64,000 nt of DNA. Origin: Garcia nutans (lineage: Eukaryota; Streptophyta; Magnoliopsida; Malpighiales; Euphorbiaceae). The translations under genes were made by a program, and so were the position numbers. Location of the stretch: NCBI GenBank assembly GCA_947685225.1, contig CANTUV010000062.1:16636501-16700500 (forward strand), in the 5' to 3' direction. Positions 33,832-46,411 of the stretch are shown here, piece by piece (the first letter of the stretch is position 1; every line of letters begins with the position of its first letter). Below the pieces are notes generated by a model that ran no database searches, was not told the origin of the DNA, and saw nothing but the letters and a program-made list of their open reading frames with translations.

Positions 33832-34137
33832 TCTAGACCTAAAACCATCTAATTATTGGATGCAAATGGGTATATAGGAACATGTTAGATGAGAGTGGCC
33901 TTATCACTAGGACCAAGGCTCAATTGGTTGCCAAAAGATACAACCACGATGAATGCATTGATTATGATGAGACTTTTTCCCTCGTAACGAAATTTAAAGT
34001 TATTAGGACTCATCTTGCATTTGCATGTCATGTGAATTAAATATTTTTGTACATGAGGAAGTTTATGTCGAACAACATTTGAGTATGGAAGATCATACAC
34101 TTCCTAATCATATTTACAAACTTACTAAGGCCTTGTA
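33832..34137 (+). pseudogene. Ty1/copia reverse transcriptase, fragment 1
   Basis: Encodes N-terminal RT text: a CKWVYRNMLDESG-like start, TKAQLVAKRYNHDECIDYDETFS, RTHLAFACHVN and, after a stop and frame change, NHIYKLTKALY. These are hallmark Ty1/copia RT motifs. It is interrupted at 34137 by the solo LTR that follows; the reading resumes at 37062. Stops and frame changes show it is dead. Confidence 0.88.
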
Positions 34138-34614
34138 TGTAACACCTTTATACACTATATACATATAATGTATATAGAATACAAGAATGTGACATTTATA
34201 TTTTAGAGAAAAATCTCTGAGAAAAAATTCACCATAGTTTTGTTTGAAATTTGAGTAATCCCAAAATTCAAACATACACAACCTGCACTAAAAGCTCACA
34301 CTCCTAAAACATATTGACTCATTCACATCTCCAAATAAATATTTTCATAATCCAACATCAATGGTATCGTAGGTTCATTTCATTACACAGATGGTGTTTT
34401 GAAGATTCATATTACTTAACTTACACTAAACTTATAACAATGTAATAAGATCCATAATGTATACAAAACATAATATGTTTATTAAAATAAATAAACATCT
34501 GCATGCTATGCAATGGCCTCTGGTTTGGTGGCGACTTGATAAAATTCAAGAATTATCCAAAAACTCCAGATCTAGTTAAGTCAATTAAAGTTCTCCACCA
34601 CTATCCTATCACCT

Positions 34615-34650
34615 GCACAACGGACAATTCGCGCTAAGCATTTTACTTAG
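34615..34650 (-). other. Twin-hairpin module, copy D
   Basis: Minus strand: CTAAGTA-AAA-TGCTTAG, then GCGCGAA-7 nt-TTGTGC; stems are retained through G-T wobbles. AGGTG follows. Confidence 0.7.
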
Positions 34651-36614
34651 TGGTGTATACTTTGATAATAGTAAAAAATTTAAAGACAATAATGTAAAAT
34701 GCTTTTCTTTTGTAAATCACAATATGGCATGCAACTACACTTTAAAACTTATGCATTTTTCATCTTAAATCATCACATGTCACATTCACAAGCATGGGTC
34801 CAAATGACCCTATATAATATTCAAGTTCCAAAGATGTTGCTTTGGACCATTTTTGACACCCAATATCTAGCCCGAATATAAATAATAATGACACCCAGTG
34901 TCTGGCATGATGCCGAGCATCTAGCCAGAAGGCAATCATCGGTATATCGTAACACCAAACATAATACTTTGGAAAATGATATTACATGATGTTTTACACA
35001 TATCATATACAATTTTACACTTTTCTAATACTTTGTCAATTATGTCATTTTCCATTCTTTTTGCACTTTTTTCATCATTTTATAAGGTTTCCATACTTTT
35101 TCACCATTTTCATCAATTTCTTCGCTACAACCTTAGTGTGGTCGAATTATGTCCTATAGTAGGCATAATTCAACTTTTTTTTTTCCATAAACATATTTTT
35201 CAATGTTATTAGCCATCTTAAAATGGCTCATTTAATAACACATTATGCATTTCATACATTTAAACATATATCTATGCACTTTTCATATGAATTCACACAT
35301 CAAAGTAGCATAGTCGATATTCTCACATACAATGAAATATGCTAAATAAAGCATTTTAACACATTACAATAAAAGTATATACTAACCTTTAGTTTAAGCT
35401 ATTTCCAAGCTAAAAATCACCACTTTCCCTTCACTTCTCTCAAGTGTCCTTCACCACTTGGTATGAACAACTTGCTCCTAATCAATGCCTATTCAAAATA
35501 TGAATGTTTACAATTATTTAGAATCACATTCTAAGGCATTTAGGCTATTAAATATCAATTAAATATCATTTCCTTCAATTTTCAAATTTTAACCTGAACT
35601 CTCTTTGAATTTTGGAACTTCCCTTTACTCAACCCTAAACTACATTATAAGTTTCAATTTAGCATTAGCAATCCATTTAAATTTACTTTAATAAATCAAA
35701 TACCATTTACATCAATTCCACCAAGAATTCAACCAAAACACTATTTTTACCATTAATATCTTACTCAAACTTCATTTTATCAAGCTCATTTTAAACATTT
35801 AACTATAAAAACATCACTTGTATATCAATACAACATTAAAACAATTCACTTCCATAATTATGAAAATCTCTTTCAAAAATCCAAATTTCACATAATAGCT
35901 CCATAACCCTAAACTTAACCAAACTCTCTCATAACCAATTTCTAATCATAAAATTATTGCATACATATTAAAATAACATTAAATTTATCTATTACCATAC
36001 TTATCATCATCCATTCTGGATATCCTATTTACAGATATTCAGTACCAACATTTAGTTTCATCAATCTTGTGTATCTCAATCAATTACTCCTTAAATTACT
36101 ACATATCCATCATATTAACTTAAATTCTATCAATTTAACAATTTTAAATTAACTTTCTCTCACTACACTTATCATTACATAACCTAAAAATCCATTAAAA
36201 CAAAGTTTAAATAATAAAAACTTACTTGAAACCTTAATCTTTCTTCAAAATTCTTTTAATTCCTTAGAAAAACTTGATGAACTTGATGAATTGGAGAAGA
36301 AAAATTTTCCCCTCTTAGCTCATGGAGAAATACATTTTTTTTAACAGAAGAAGAAATGAGGAAGAAGAAGATGAACATGTTTTATTTTTCTTCTTATTTT
36401 GCTATCTACATATATTATTTTATTATTTTATTAATTACTTATTTATTATTTAAAATTCTAATTTCTTTCTTCCATTCGATAATAATAATTTAATTTTGAA
36501 TTATTTTAAAATTTTAATTTTCTATCTCTTTTTTAATTTTCAATTTTATCCCTTATATATAATAATTAATTAATTCCTTAATTCCAACCAATCATATCTT
36601 TTCCTTCTTTGACT

Positions 36615-36630
36615 TTCCTTCTTCTTCTTC

Positions 36631-36693
<63 letters not shown>

Positions 36694-36720
36694 CATCATC
36701 ATCATCATCAACAACAACAA
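36615..36720 (+). repeat. Compound microsatellite (CTT)n(ATT)n(ATC)n(AAC)n
   Basis: Four successive trinucleotide runs, the longest being about twenty ATT units at 36631-36691. Confidence 0.92.
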
Positions 36721-37061
36721 TAACTTTTCTAATGCCAATTTATACATGATATATATATTTGGTATATTTTATGTATATATCATATATAGTTTACTTATAT
36801 ATTACACATACCTTTATATACATATTTATGTAATGTATATTTTACTCATACGTATATATATAATGTGTATCCTATGTATACATCAAGTATACCTTATATG
36901 TATATTATATATATTAAATATAATATATATATATTCAACATCTATAATAATTATATGATATGTATATGCTATGTATACAATAGGTATGCATTAGATATAT
37001 ACAATACCTATATCTCCAAATACTTATTTAATTTCTCCAAGATCACGGATATTACATTGTA

Positions 37062-38558
37062 TGAATCAAAATAAGCTCTAAGAGCATGGTATGATAGACT
37101 TAGTTCTTATGTTCATGAAAATGATTTTTCTAAAGGAAAAGTTGATACAACTCTTTTTTTTCAAGAAAGACAAGCACAAAACTTTAATTGTATAAATATA
37201 TGTTGATAATTTTATATTCGGTACTACTAATGAGGCCTTGTACAAAGAGTTTGCTAAGTGTATGACTAGGAAGCTTGCGATAAGCATGATGGGTAAGCTC
37301 AACTTCTTCCTTGGTCTACAAATCAAGCAATGCAAGGATGACATTTTCATCAACCAATCCAAGTATACCAAGAAACTTCTTAAGAAGTTTAGGATGGATG
37401 GTTGCAAGGTTAGCAAGACACCCATGAATACATTGTTTAAGTTGGACAAGGATGAGAGTGGTAAGAATGTAGATGAGAAGAAATATAGATGTATAATAAG
37501 ATATTTTCCCTACCTTACTACTTCTAGGCTTGGTATTATGTATAGTGTTTGTTTGTGTGCTAAGTTCCATTCAAGTCCTAGATAGTCATATTTGAATGCC
37601 ACAAAACAAATTTTAAAATATTTAAGTGTATCATTGCATGTAGGAATTTGGTATCTTAGGAATACATCATTTAACATACTAGGATTTTTGGATGCCAATT
37701 TTAGTGGTAAACTCCTTGATAGGAAGACACAACTAGGGCATATCACTTTTTAGGAGATTCCTAGTTTCTTGGTTTAATAAGAAATACGTTTTGGTTGCTC
37801 TATCTACCATGAAAACCGAATATGCAGTGGCTTACTTTTGTTGCACCTACGTTTTTTGGATGAGGCAACAACTACTAGATTATGGACAAGTTATTGATCT
37901 CATTCCCATCAAATGTTATAGTATTAGAGCCACTAATCTATCCAAAAATCTCATCCAATATTCTAGATCAAAGTATATAGACATTAGGCACTACTTTTTG
38001 AGAGATAATATTCAAAATTGTAATATGATTTTAGAGTTCATTGATACTCAAAACCAACTTGTAGATATTTTCACAAACCATTTAAAATAAAACAAAACCT
38101 TGGGAAGCTTGATAGAAGTACTCTTGCTTGAAAATTTTTCATTTGTACGATATTTGCACCATACACATATATTTCATATGGTTTGTGATGACCTAGATGT
38201 GATTATATGATTTAACTTGTGTTTGATGCTTGCTTTGATAATTTGATGGATTGTTGTATTTATATATGTATTTGGGTGATCTTTGTTTAATGTGTATGTT
38301 TTGTTGATTGAATTTGAAGAAAATATAAAAGATATGTTTTTACATGTGCAAATTCAATAATCACATATATTTTGATCTTGTATGAAAAGTCCACAAGCAA
38401 AAATATTGTTTTCAAAGCTTTTTTGATGATTTCTAGTTTTGACATTATTTTCACAGCTAGATTCTTTGACGTATAGTCATGAGGTTCATGATATGATGAA
38501 TTAGCCAAGACATGAATCATGTGGTCGCGCCCCCAAAGATCTAGTTGCAAGAACTCAT
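37062..38558 (+). pseudogene. Ty1/copia RT C-terminus and RNase H, fragment 2
   Basis: Continues the copia pol after the solo LTR: RAWYDRLSSYVHENDFSKGK, an RT palm region that has lost its catalytic pair through frame breaks near 37190-37210, then LNFFLGLQIKQ, NQSKYTKKLLKKF and KNVDEKKYR. RNase H text follows (LLDRKTQLG, VALSTMKTEYAVAY, SRSKYIDIRHYF, NQLVDIFTNHLK) to a stop at about 38090. At least four stops or shifts. From 38091 to 38558 is non-coding 3' sequence of the same element, continuing after the inserted Tekay element at 49429. Motifs fit the SIRE/Maximus lineage, judged by resemblance. Confidence 0.88.
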
Positions 38559-41543
38559 TATAACATCCTAAAATTTTTGAAAATTTTTAATTTCTGAAAA
38601 TTGGATAAAATAAATTATAATTTAAAAGGATAAATTAAATTAATGATTTAAAATGAAAAATGAAGGGATTTTAAATAAAAAAGCGGAATATATATGTGAT
38701 ATATATGCAAAATATACATAACATATATAAAGTCAACACTTTTTAAAAGAAAAGGGTATTTTGGTAATTAAATCTTATAAATTCAAAATTAATAAAATAA
38801 TTCAAAAATAAATTATTTTTGAATGGAAGAGAAAAATTAGGACTTTTAATTTATTAAAAAATAATTAAATAATTAAATATTAAATTATTTTAATATATAT
38901 ATATATATATGTGGTTTAAAAAAAAAAGATGAAAGGAATAGAAATATTAAAAGTCTTCTTCTTCTCTTTCCTTAGGCCAAAAATTTCATGGGAGCTAGAC
39001 CAAGGATTTTACTTCTTCCATACTCCATAAATTGAAGGAATTAATAAGTTTCAAGTTGATTTTTGGTGATCTCCACCAAAATTAGTAAGTTTCCATCTCT
39101 TTTCTTTGAATTCCATGGAAGATGGTATTATGTGAAAATTTAAATTTTGATGTAGTATTTTATAATTGTTGGAATTGGTGTGTGTGATGTTATTTTGGGT
39201 AGTTAACAATGATTCTAAGGTTAGATTGAAGAGATGATGGAGTTTGGTTAAAGAATGGTGAAGAGAGAGAATTTAGGGTTATGGATTTTTGGGGTTTTGA
39301 AAACATGAACTTTAATTGTGCAAATTAATTCCAAATGAGTTGTTTTGATTCATAAACAAGTATTTTCAAGTCAAATATTGAATTTGGTGGTGTTGGGTTG
39401 GAGTTTGAGAATGGAAGTGGAGATTTAGGGTTTTGGAAAAGTGATTTTCCAAAGTGGTTGAATTGTTGATTTTATTTGTTTAAGCATGTTTTTTTACTGA
39501 TAAAAGTGATGAATATAAGCTTGAAATGAGTAATGGATTGTGTTGGAATGGAAAACCTTCAATGGGGGAAGGTTATGCCATTTTTGAGATTTTGTGTATA
39601 AGAGTGTATTTTTATAATGTAAATGATTTAAATGTATTAAAATATGTTTTTAATAATATAAATAAACTTAAAACACTAATTTAATTGTAGTAGAATGGAA
39701 TTCCAATGTTGAAGTAAGGAAAGGCTAAGTTTTTAAAAATTTGTAGGAGTGATGTGTAATTATGGTTTAATGTTGGAAATGTCATTAAATGTGATACTAA
39801 ATGATTATTTGTTATCACATTTGGTTTAGGCTTTGAGGGAGGTTGATTTGCTTCATCCAAGTAGTGAAGGGCAAGTTGGAAAGATTGGATTGAAGGTTGT
39901 TTTTAGCTTGCTTTGGATTTTTAGTGGAGGTATGTACAAACTTTGAATATAATGTTTATATTTGCATAACATTTGGACTTAACATATTTTGGTTGAAAAA
40001 TGTGTTAAGTTACTTGGTTCATTGATTGTGTATGAATAATATGCTATGACATTTTGAATGTCATATATGTGTTAAATGCTTTGTGAAAAGCCATTATAAT
40101 GGCTAAATTATGTAAAATGTGAAATATGCATATTTTGTGAAAATACCTAAAGTAATTGGGTAATGTGTTGTGAATGCAAAAATGAGATATGTGGAATAAT
40201 TAAATGAATTGATATTGATAAAAATGAGAAAAGTGAGAAAAGTGAGAAAAATATGAAAAATGAGAAAAAAAAAAGTGAAAATAAGGCAATGTGCATAGAT
40301 TGAATATATGACAAAGAGAAAGAGATTAATAATGAGAAAAATGAATAAATTGTGTGACTAGTATGTTATTCAATTTTAAGAGTTATGGGTTTGGCGGCAT
40401 GCCTATGATTGCCTACGGGCTAAAGGCTGGAACGGTGAAAAGACTGGGTCGTAAGCCAGGCTAGCTGATAAATATGATGTTTTTGGGGTGAAAAGACTGG
40501 GTCGTAAGCCTCAAAAACTGTAGCAGTCTAGTTGGGTTGAGAACCAAGATACTGGGGCCTAAGGATCTAGCCGGGTTGAGGTCCAAGAGACTGGGGCTGT
40601 TACATTATCCATGGATATATTGCCTATGAGCCTAGACACATGGTGTCATTATAGACCAAAGCAGTAACTCTAAAATTTGAATAGCATATTAGATCCTTTT
40701 TGGGCCCAAGCTTGTCTTTGTTTTAATGTGAATTATGAATTATAATACAATTGAGCAATATAATGTTATGAGTTGTGATTATGAAATATTTGAAAAAAAA
40801 TAAGAAAGTGGAATGATGTGAAATCTAAATGCATTGTGTATTGTCATTGCATTGAGTTTTATTGTTATTATCAAAGTTTGTACCACTAGGCTTCGACTTA
40901 GTGCAATTATTTTCCGTCGCACAGGTGACAGGGTAGACCCAGCTGAGCTAGAGAGTTCTTCTAGACCAGGTCGAGTCTAGACTTGTAGTTGAGCTTGTTG
41001 AGTTGCTATCGAGATCAGAAACACTACCAGCAGCGTGTATATATTTTTATGTTATTGTACATTTTAAGTATTATGCATAATATATTATGTTTTGGATTTT
41101 ACATATTGTATATTATAAAGAATGTTTGGGTCAATGTGTTTGAAATGGGAGAGTAAGTGTATTTTAAATTATATATATATGTTTGGGAAACTTGGTGAAA
41201 TTGAGAAGTATGATTGAGATGGTGATTGGAAATTATTTGGGAGTGTTTTCTTTTTGCAGGTTGAGTAATTGCTAAATTTTGGGATATCCAAATTACAGAC
41301 AAAACGCTGGCGAATTTTTTTCAGAGATTTTTATATATATTATTTATTTTGGGTTCTTATAACAAGTAAAGAATATTTATATATTCTATTTAATTTTTAT
41401 ATATTTAGAATTTGAAATTTTAAATTGGAAATGTGAAAAAAAAAATTTAGTAAACCGGTTTGTGACATTTTTGTACCTTATATGCATATTTTACATATGC
41501 AGGAAATATGTATTGTACGTATATAGGGTATAAGGGTGTTACA
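38559..41543 (+). repeat. 5' LTR (2985 bp)
   Basis: Starts TATAACATCCTAAAATT (TG to TA) and ends GTATAAGGGTGTTACA. Modules: GGCATGCC (about 40397), an array with repeated AAAAGACTGGGTCGTAAGCC (40420-40610), GGGCCCAAGCTTGTC (about 40702), and the twin hairpin (40886-40922). No coding sequence. Confidence 0.93.
40886..40922 (+). other. Twin-hairpin module, copy E (weakened)
   Basis: Hairpin 1 CTAGGC..ACTTAG; hairpin 2 is reduced to GTGC..GCAC. The sister copy in the 3' LTR (48748-48784) keeps six pairs, GTGCGA..TCGCGC, so the 5' copy has decayed after insertion. Confidence 0.65.
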
Positions 41544-41550
41544 TTTGTTT

Positions 41551-41568
41551 TGGTATCAGAGCCTAGGT
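41551..41568 (+). other. Primer binding site, initiator tRNA-Met
   Basis: TGGTATCAGAGCCTAGGT, seven bases after the LTR end at 41543; identical to the PBS of the minus-strand element at 1645-1662. Confidence 0.93.
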
Positions 41569-41713
41569 TTGAGGTTCTCAACCTAGGTGGGATGATAGAG
41601 AGAGAAAATGGGGGATTTGAAAAATAGTTTTTAATTGTAATACATGCATTGGCAGAGGCAATTTCTGATCTCTGACATAGTATTTTCTGCTTTATTTGCA
41701 GATATAGGCAGTT

Positions 41714-44700
41714 ATGGCGTCTCTGCCGTATCAAGCTGCTGAGGGTAGTGTAGAGAGTGTGGCTCCAGATGAGGGTAGAGATGGAGCTAGAGTTGTATCT
41801 GCTGGTGAGGCATCTGTTTCTGTGCTTGTGAGACCAGCAACTGATGAGATTCCGCCTGACTGGGTATGGCATATGGAGAGTTGTTGAGGCAGGATCCAGT
41901 TCCGCAGCTGCCATAGCCGTAGCCACAGACGCAGTTGCCGGTGAGGCAGTATGATAAACTGAGAAAGTATGAAGCTGAGGACTTTGTTGGTACTATAGAC
42001 CCTACTGTAGCAGAGCAGTAGCTAGATCGGGTTCAGAGGATATTTATTCAGTTGCAGGCTAGTCCAAAAGAGAAGTTTGATTATGCCAGATCTCTTCTGC
42101 AGAGAGATGCATATGATTGGTGGAAGACGGTTCCACATGCTCTGGATGATCCACCAGTCCTGACCTATGATGATTTCCTGCGGGAATTTGAGCAGAAGTA
42201 TACTCTGAGGGAGTATAAAGATGCAAAGAAGATGGACTTTCTGAGTCTGAGATAGGATACCAGGACAGTGACTGAGTATGAGATCGAGTTTATCCAATTG
42301 AGTCACTATACTGGTGGGAACATTTCTGACGAGTTTGACAGGTGCAGGAGGTTTGAGGAGGGACTAAAACCCTCTATCATGTGCATCATCACAGGCTCTC
42401 GGTATCAGGATTTTTCCCAGTTAGTTGCAGCTGCCAGGAGTGTTAAGAGGGCACAGAGTCTTGCAGCAGCTACCAGGGTTGAGGAGACCAGAGTTAGGAG
42501 ACCCCAGAGTGAGGCAGGGTCTTCATCAGTAAAGAGAGGCCGAGGGGGACATTTTCAGAGGTTTAGTAGGAGTCAGGGGCAGTTTGGTAGGTAGTACAGC
42601 AGCAGAGACAGAGACAGAGACCTGCAGTTTCAGTGGCTAGTGCTCCGATTCCAGTGGCTCAGAGACCTACTCTACCTACTTGCATTCATTGTGGTAGAGT
42701 ACACGGAGGTGTTTGCTGGAGGAGAGGTGCTTCGGGAGTGTGTTTTAGATGTGGGTCATCAGACCATTTTATCAGAGATTATCCCGAGCCACCAGAGGTT
42801 AGGCAGAAAAATAATGCAGCTTCTCGACCCAGTGTCAGAGATGGTCGTGGTGGCAGAGGTTTTAGTAGAGGTGGTCGACCTGGGTTTAGTCAGAGAGGAG
42901 GCTCTACATTTGGAGGCAGTAGGCCAGATGAGGCTATGCCATCTCAGTAGGTTTATGTGATGCAGAGGCAGCCGGATGCTTCAGCCGTCATTGCAGGTAC
43001 ATTTTTTTATTTGATATTTTAGTCCTTGCTCTATTAGATCCTGGATCTACACATTCATACATAAGTGCATCTATCTTGCCTATGACTAAATTGCATTCTG
43101 AGTCCCTAGGATTTGATGTCTTGGTGACAAATCCTTTAGGGCATAGTATTGTGGTGAGCAGGGTGCACCGAGATAGTCCAGTTGTTGTTCAGGATGAGGA
43201 GTTTCTCGATGACCTGATTGAGATGCCTTTCAGGGAATATGATCTGATTTTGGGCATGGATTGGTTATCCAAGCATAGGGCTATGGTAGACTGTCAGAAG
43301 AAATGTGTTACTTTGAGAACATGTGATGGTAGGGATGTGATGGTATCTGGTGAGCAAACGTATCTTTCAGCTATGTTTGTTTCAGCTGTTTTAGCTGGGA
43401 GGATGATTCGGAAGGGATGTGAGGCTTATCTTGCTCATGTTATAGATACTAGAGTAGTGGGATCCCTGCTTGAAAGTATACCCACAGTTGCTGAGTTTTC
43501 AAATGTTTTCCCTGATGAGTTGCCAGGGGTACCTCCTAAGAGAGAAGTGCAGTTTGGTATTGATTTGTTGCCTGGTATCACTCCTATCTCTATTACCCCT
43601 TATCGGATGTCACCTACTGAGTTGAGAGAGATGAAGGTGCAGTTACAGGAGTTATTGGATAAAGGGTTTATCCGCCCTAGTATGTCCCTGTGGGGATTGC
43701 CTGTGTTGTTTGTGAAGAAGAAGGATGGCACCATGAGATTGTGTATTAATTATAGGCAGTTGAATAAAGGTGACCATCAAGAACAAGTATCCTTTGCCTT
43801 AGATAGATGATCTCTTTGATCAGTTGAAGGGAGCAGCAGTATTCTTTAAGATTGATCTGAGATCAGGGTACCATCAGTTGAGAGTCAGAGATGTGGATGT
43901 ACCCAAGACAACGTTTTGCACGATGTATGGGCATTATGAGTTTCTGGTGATGCCCTTTGGATTGATGAATGCACCAGCAACTTTTATGAATTTGATGAAC
44001 AGGTATTCAGACCATTTTTGGATCAGTTTGTGGTAGTCTTCATTGATGATATCTTGGTGTATTCGCGTAATGAGGAGGATCATGATAGGCATTTGCGGAT
44101 CGTATTACAGACTCTAAGGGAGAAGTAGTTGTATGCTAAGCTATCTAAGTTTGAGTTCTGGCTAGATCAGGTAGCTTTTCTTGGTCATGTAGTTTCAGCA
44201 GAGGGTATTAGAGTTGATCCGAGTAAAGTTGAGGCTATATATAATTGGAGTCCACCGAAGACTGTGACAGAGGTTAGAAGTTTTTTGGGATCGGCAAGCT
44301 ATTATCATCGATTTGTGAAGGGTTTTTATATAATAGCTACACCACTCACCAGATTACTTCGGAAAGGAGTTAAATTTGTGTGGACAGATTAGTGTCAGGT
44401 GAGTTTTGAGCAGCTGAGGGAGATGTTGACTCAGGCTCCTGTCCTTACCTTGCCTGTGGAAGGTAAACCATATGTGATATACAGTGATGCTTCACATAAT
44501 AGTTTAGGTTGTGTTCTGATGCAAGAGGGTAGAGTCATTGCTTATGCCTCTCGATAGTTGAAACCGCATGAGCTGAATAATCCGACGCATGATTTGGAAT
44601 TAGCAGCAATAGTTTTTGCCTTGAAGATTTGGCGGCATTATTTGTATGGGGAAAAGTGTTTCATTTATACGGATCACAAGAGTTTGGAATACCTAGGTGC

Positions 44701-46366
44701 TCAGAGAGAGCTGAATCTTCGGCAGAGATGGTGGTTAGAGTTGAATAAAGACTATGACTGTTTGATTGATTATCATCCTGGTAAGGCAAATGTTATTGCT
44801 GATGCCTTGAGTAAAAAATCTTTGGCAGGTTTGACTGCTTATTCGCTCTCGTTGCTTATTGAGTTGAGAGCATTGTACGCCAGATTTGAATCTTCTGATG
44901 ATGATGCTCTGATGGCTCAATTGCAGTTAAGGCCAGTCTTGTTGGATCATATTAGGGAGGCTCAGTTGGTAGATGAGAGAATTCAAAAAATTGTGTTGGT
45001 TTGTTAGAAGGGAGAGAGTTGAGACTTTTATGTGAGGGATGATGGCAGTCTATGGTACAGAGATAGATTGTGTATTCCTGATGATGCAGAATTGAAAAGA
45101 ATGATATTAGAGGAAGCACATCAATCACTTTTTACTATGCACCCTGGGAGTACCAAGATGTATCAGGACTTGAAGAGACATTATTAATGGTCAGTTATGA
45201 AGAGGGACATAGCAGAGTTTGTATCCAGATGTCTCACTTGCCAGAAAGTGAAGACTGAGCACCAAGTTCCTTCAGGGTTGCTCCAACCTTTATCAGTGCC
45301 AGAGTGGAAATGGGAGCGAGTGACAATGGATTTTGTGATTGGACTGCCTTTGACCCAGAAGAAGAATGATGCAATCTGGGTGCTAGTTGATCGGATGACA
45401 AAGATAGATCATTTTCTTCCAGTTCAAATGGATTTTTCTCTTGAGAGATTGGTTGAGCTGTATATCAATGAGATAGTCAGGTTGCATGGAGTCCCCGTTT
45501 CTTTAAAGTCGGATTGAGATCCCCGGTTTACTTTTAGGTTTTGGAAGAGTTTGCATGATGCTTTGGGTTCTCGATTGCATTTTAGTACTGCTTTCCATCC
45601 TCAGACAGATGGACAGTCAGAGAGAGTGATACAAATTCTGGGGGATATGTTGAGGAGCTATATCATTGATTTTACCGGGAATTGGGACAAATTTTTGCCA
45701 TTAATTGAGTTTGCTTACAACAATAGTCATCAGTCTAGCATTGAGATGACTCCTTATGAGGCATATGGCAGGAGATGCAGGACATCTTTGTGTTGGGATG
45801 AAGTTGAAGAAGGTAAACTGGTTGGTCCCGATTTGATTAAGGAAACAGAGGAGAAAGTGAAGGTGATTCGGGATCGTTTGAAAGCAGCTTTAGACTGACA
45901 GAAATCCTATTCAAATTTAAAGAGAAGAGATATAGAGTTCAGTGTGGGAGATAAAGTGTTTCTGAAGGTGTCTCCATGGAAGAAGATTTTGAGATTTGGC
46001 CGCAAAGGGAAGTTGAGTCTTCGTTTCATAGGACCATATGAGGTGTTGGAGATAGTTGGTCCAGTGGCTTATAGACTAGCTTTGCCACCTGAGTTGGATC
46101 GAATACATAATGTTTTCCACCTCTCGATGCTTCAGAGATACAGGTCTGACCCATCTCATATCTTGTCAGCGAAGTCCATTGAGGTGAGTCCAGATCTGAC
46201 TTACGAGGAAGAACCAGTGGCGATTTTGACACGAGAGGTTAAAGAATTGAGAAATAAGAGGGTGCCACTTGTGAAAGTCCTTTGGAGGAATCATGCCACT
46301 GAGGACGCGACCTGAGAAAGTGAGCAGGCGATGTAGAGTCAGTTTTCACATTTGTTCCAGACTTGA
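41714..46366 (+). pseudogene. Gag-Pol of the decayed Tekay element
   Basis: The start ATG at 41714 (MASLPYQAAEGS) is intact but the frame breaks near 41860. Recognisable in order: gag (DAYDWWKTVP, FDRCRRFEEGLKPSIMC), the CCHC knuckle with its third ligand region altered (CFRCGSSDHFIRDY, the last Cys lost), protease (LDPGSTHS), RT (FIDD at about 44040), RNase H (TDHKS), integrase zinc and core regions, and the chromodomain-like tail ending near 46315. At least a dozen stops and several indels are present, e.g. TAG 42019-42021, TAG 42253-42255, TAG at about 44126, TAG near 44555, TGA near 45514 and 45895. The stops I could compare all arise by C:G to T:A changes. There is a one-base insertion near 43765 and a one-base deletion near 44003. 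Non-functional. Confidence 0.93.
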
Positions 46367-46395
46367 GGACAGGTAATTTTGAGGATGAAATTTGT

Positions 46396-46411
46396 TTTAG
46401 GGGGAAAGAAT
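46396..46411 (+). other. Polypurine tract
   Basis: AGGGGGAAAGAA immediately before the 3' LTR start at 46412. Confidence 0.85.

Larger units (their letters stand above)
34138..37056 (-). repeat. Solo Tekay-type LTR (2919 bp), target duplication TTGTA
   Basis: Forward ends TGTAACACCTTTATAC and GATCACGGATATTACA, so it is in minus orientation. The flanks 34133-34137 and 37057-37061 are both TTGTA. It interrupts the copia RT exactly within the KALY coding text. It contains a twin hairpin at 34615-34650 and a compound microsatellite at 36615-36720. No coding sequence seen in the interior. Confidence 0.92.
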
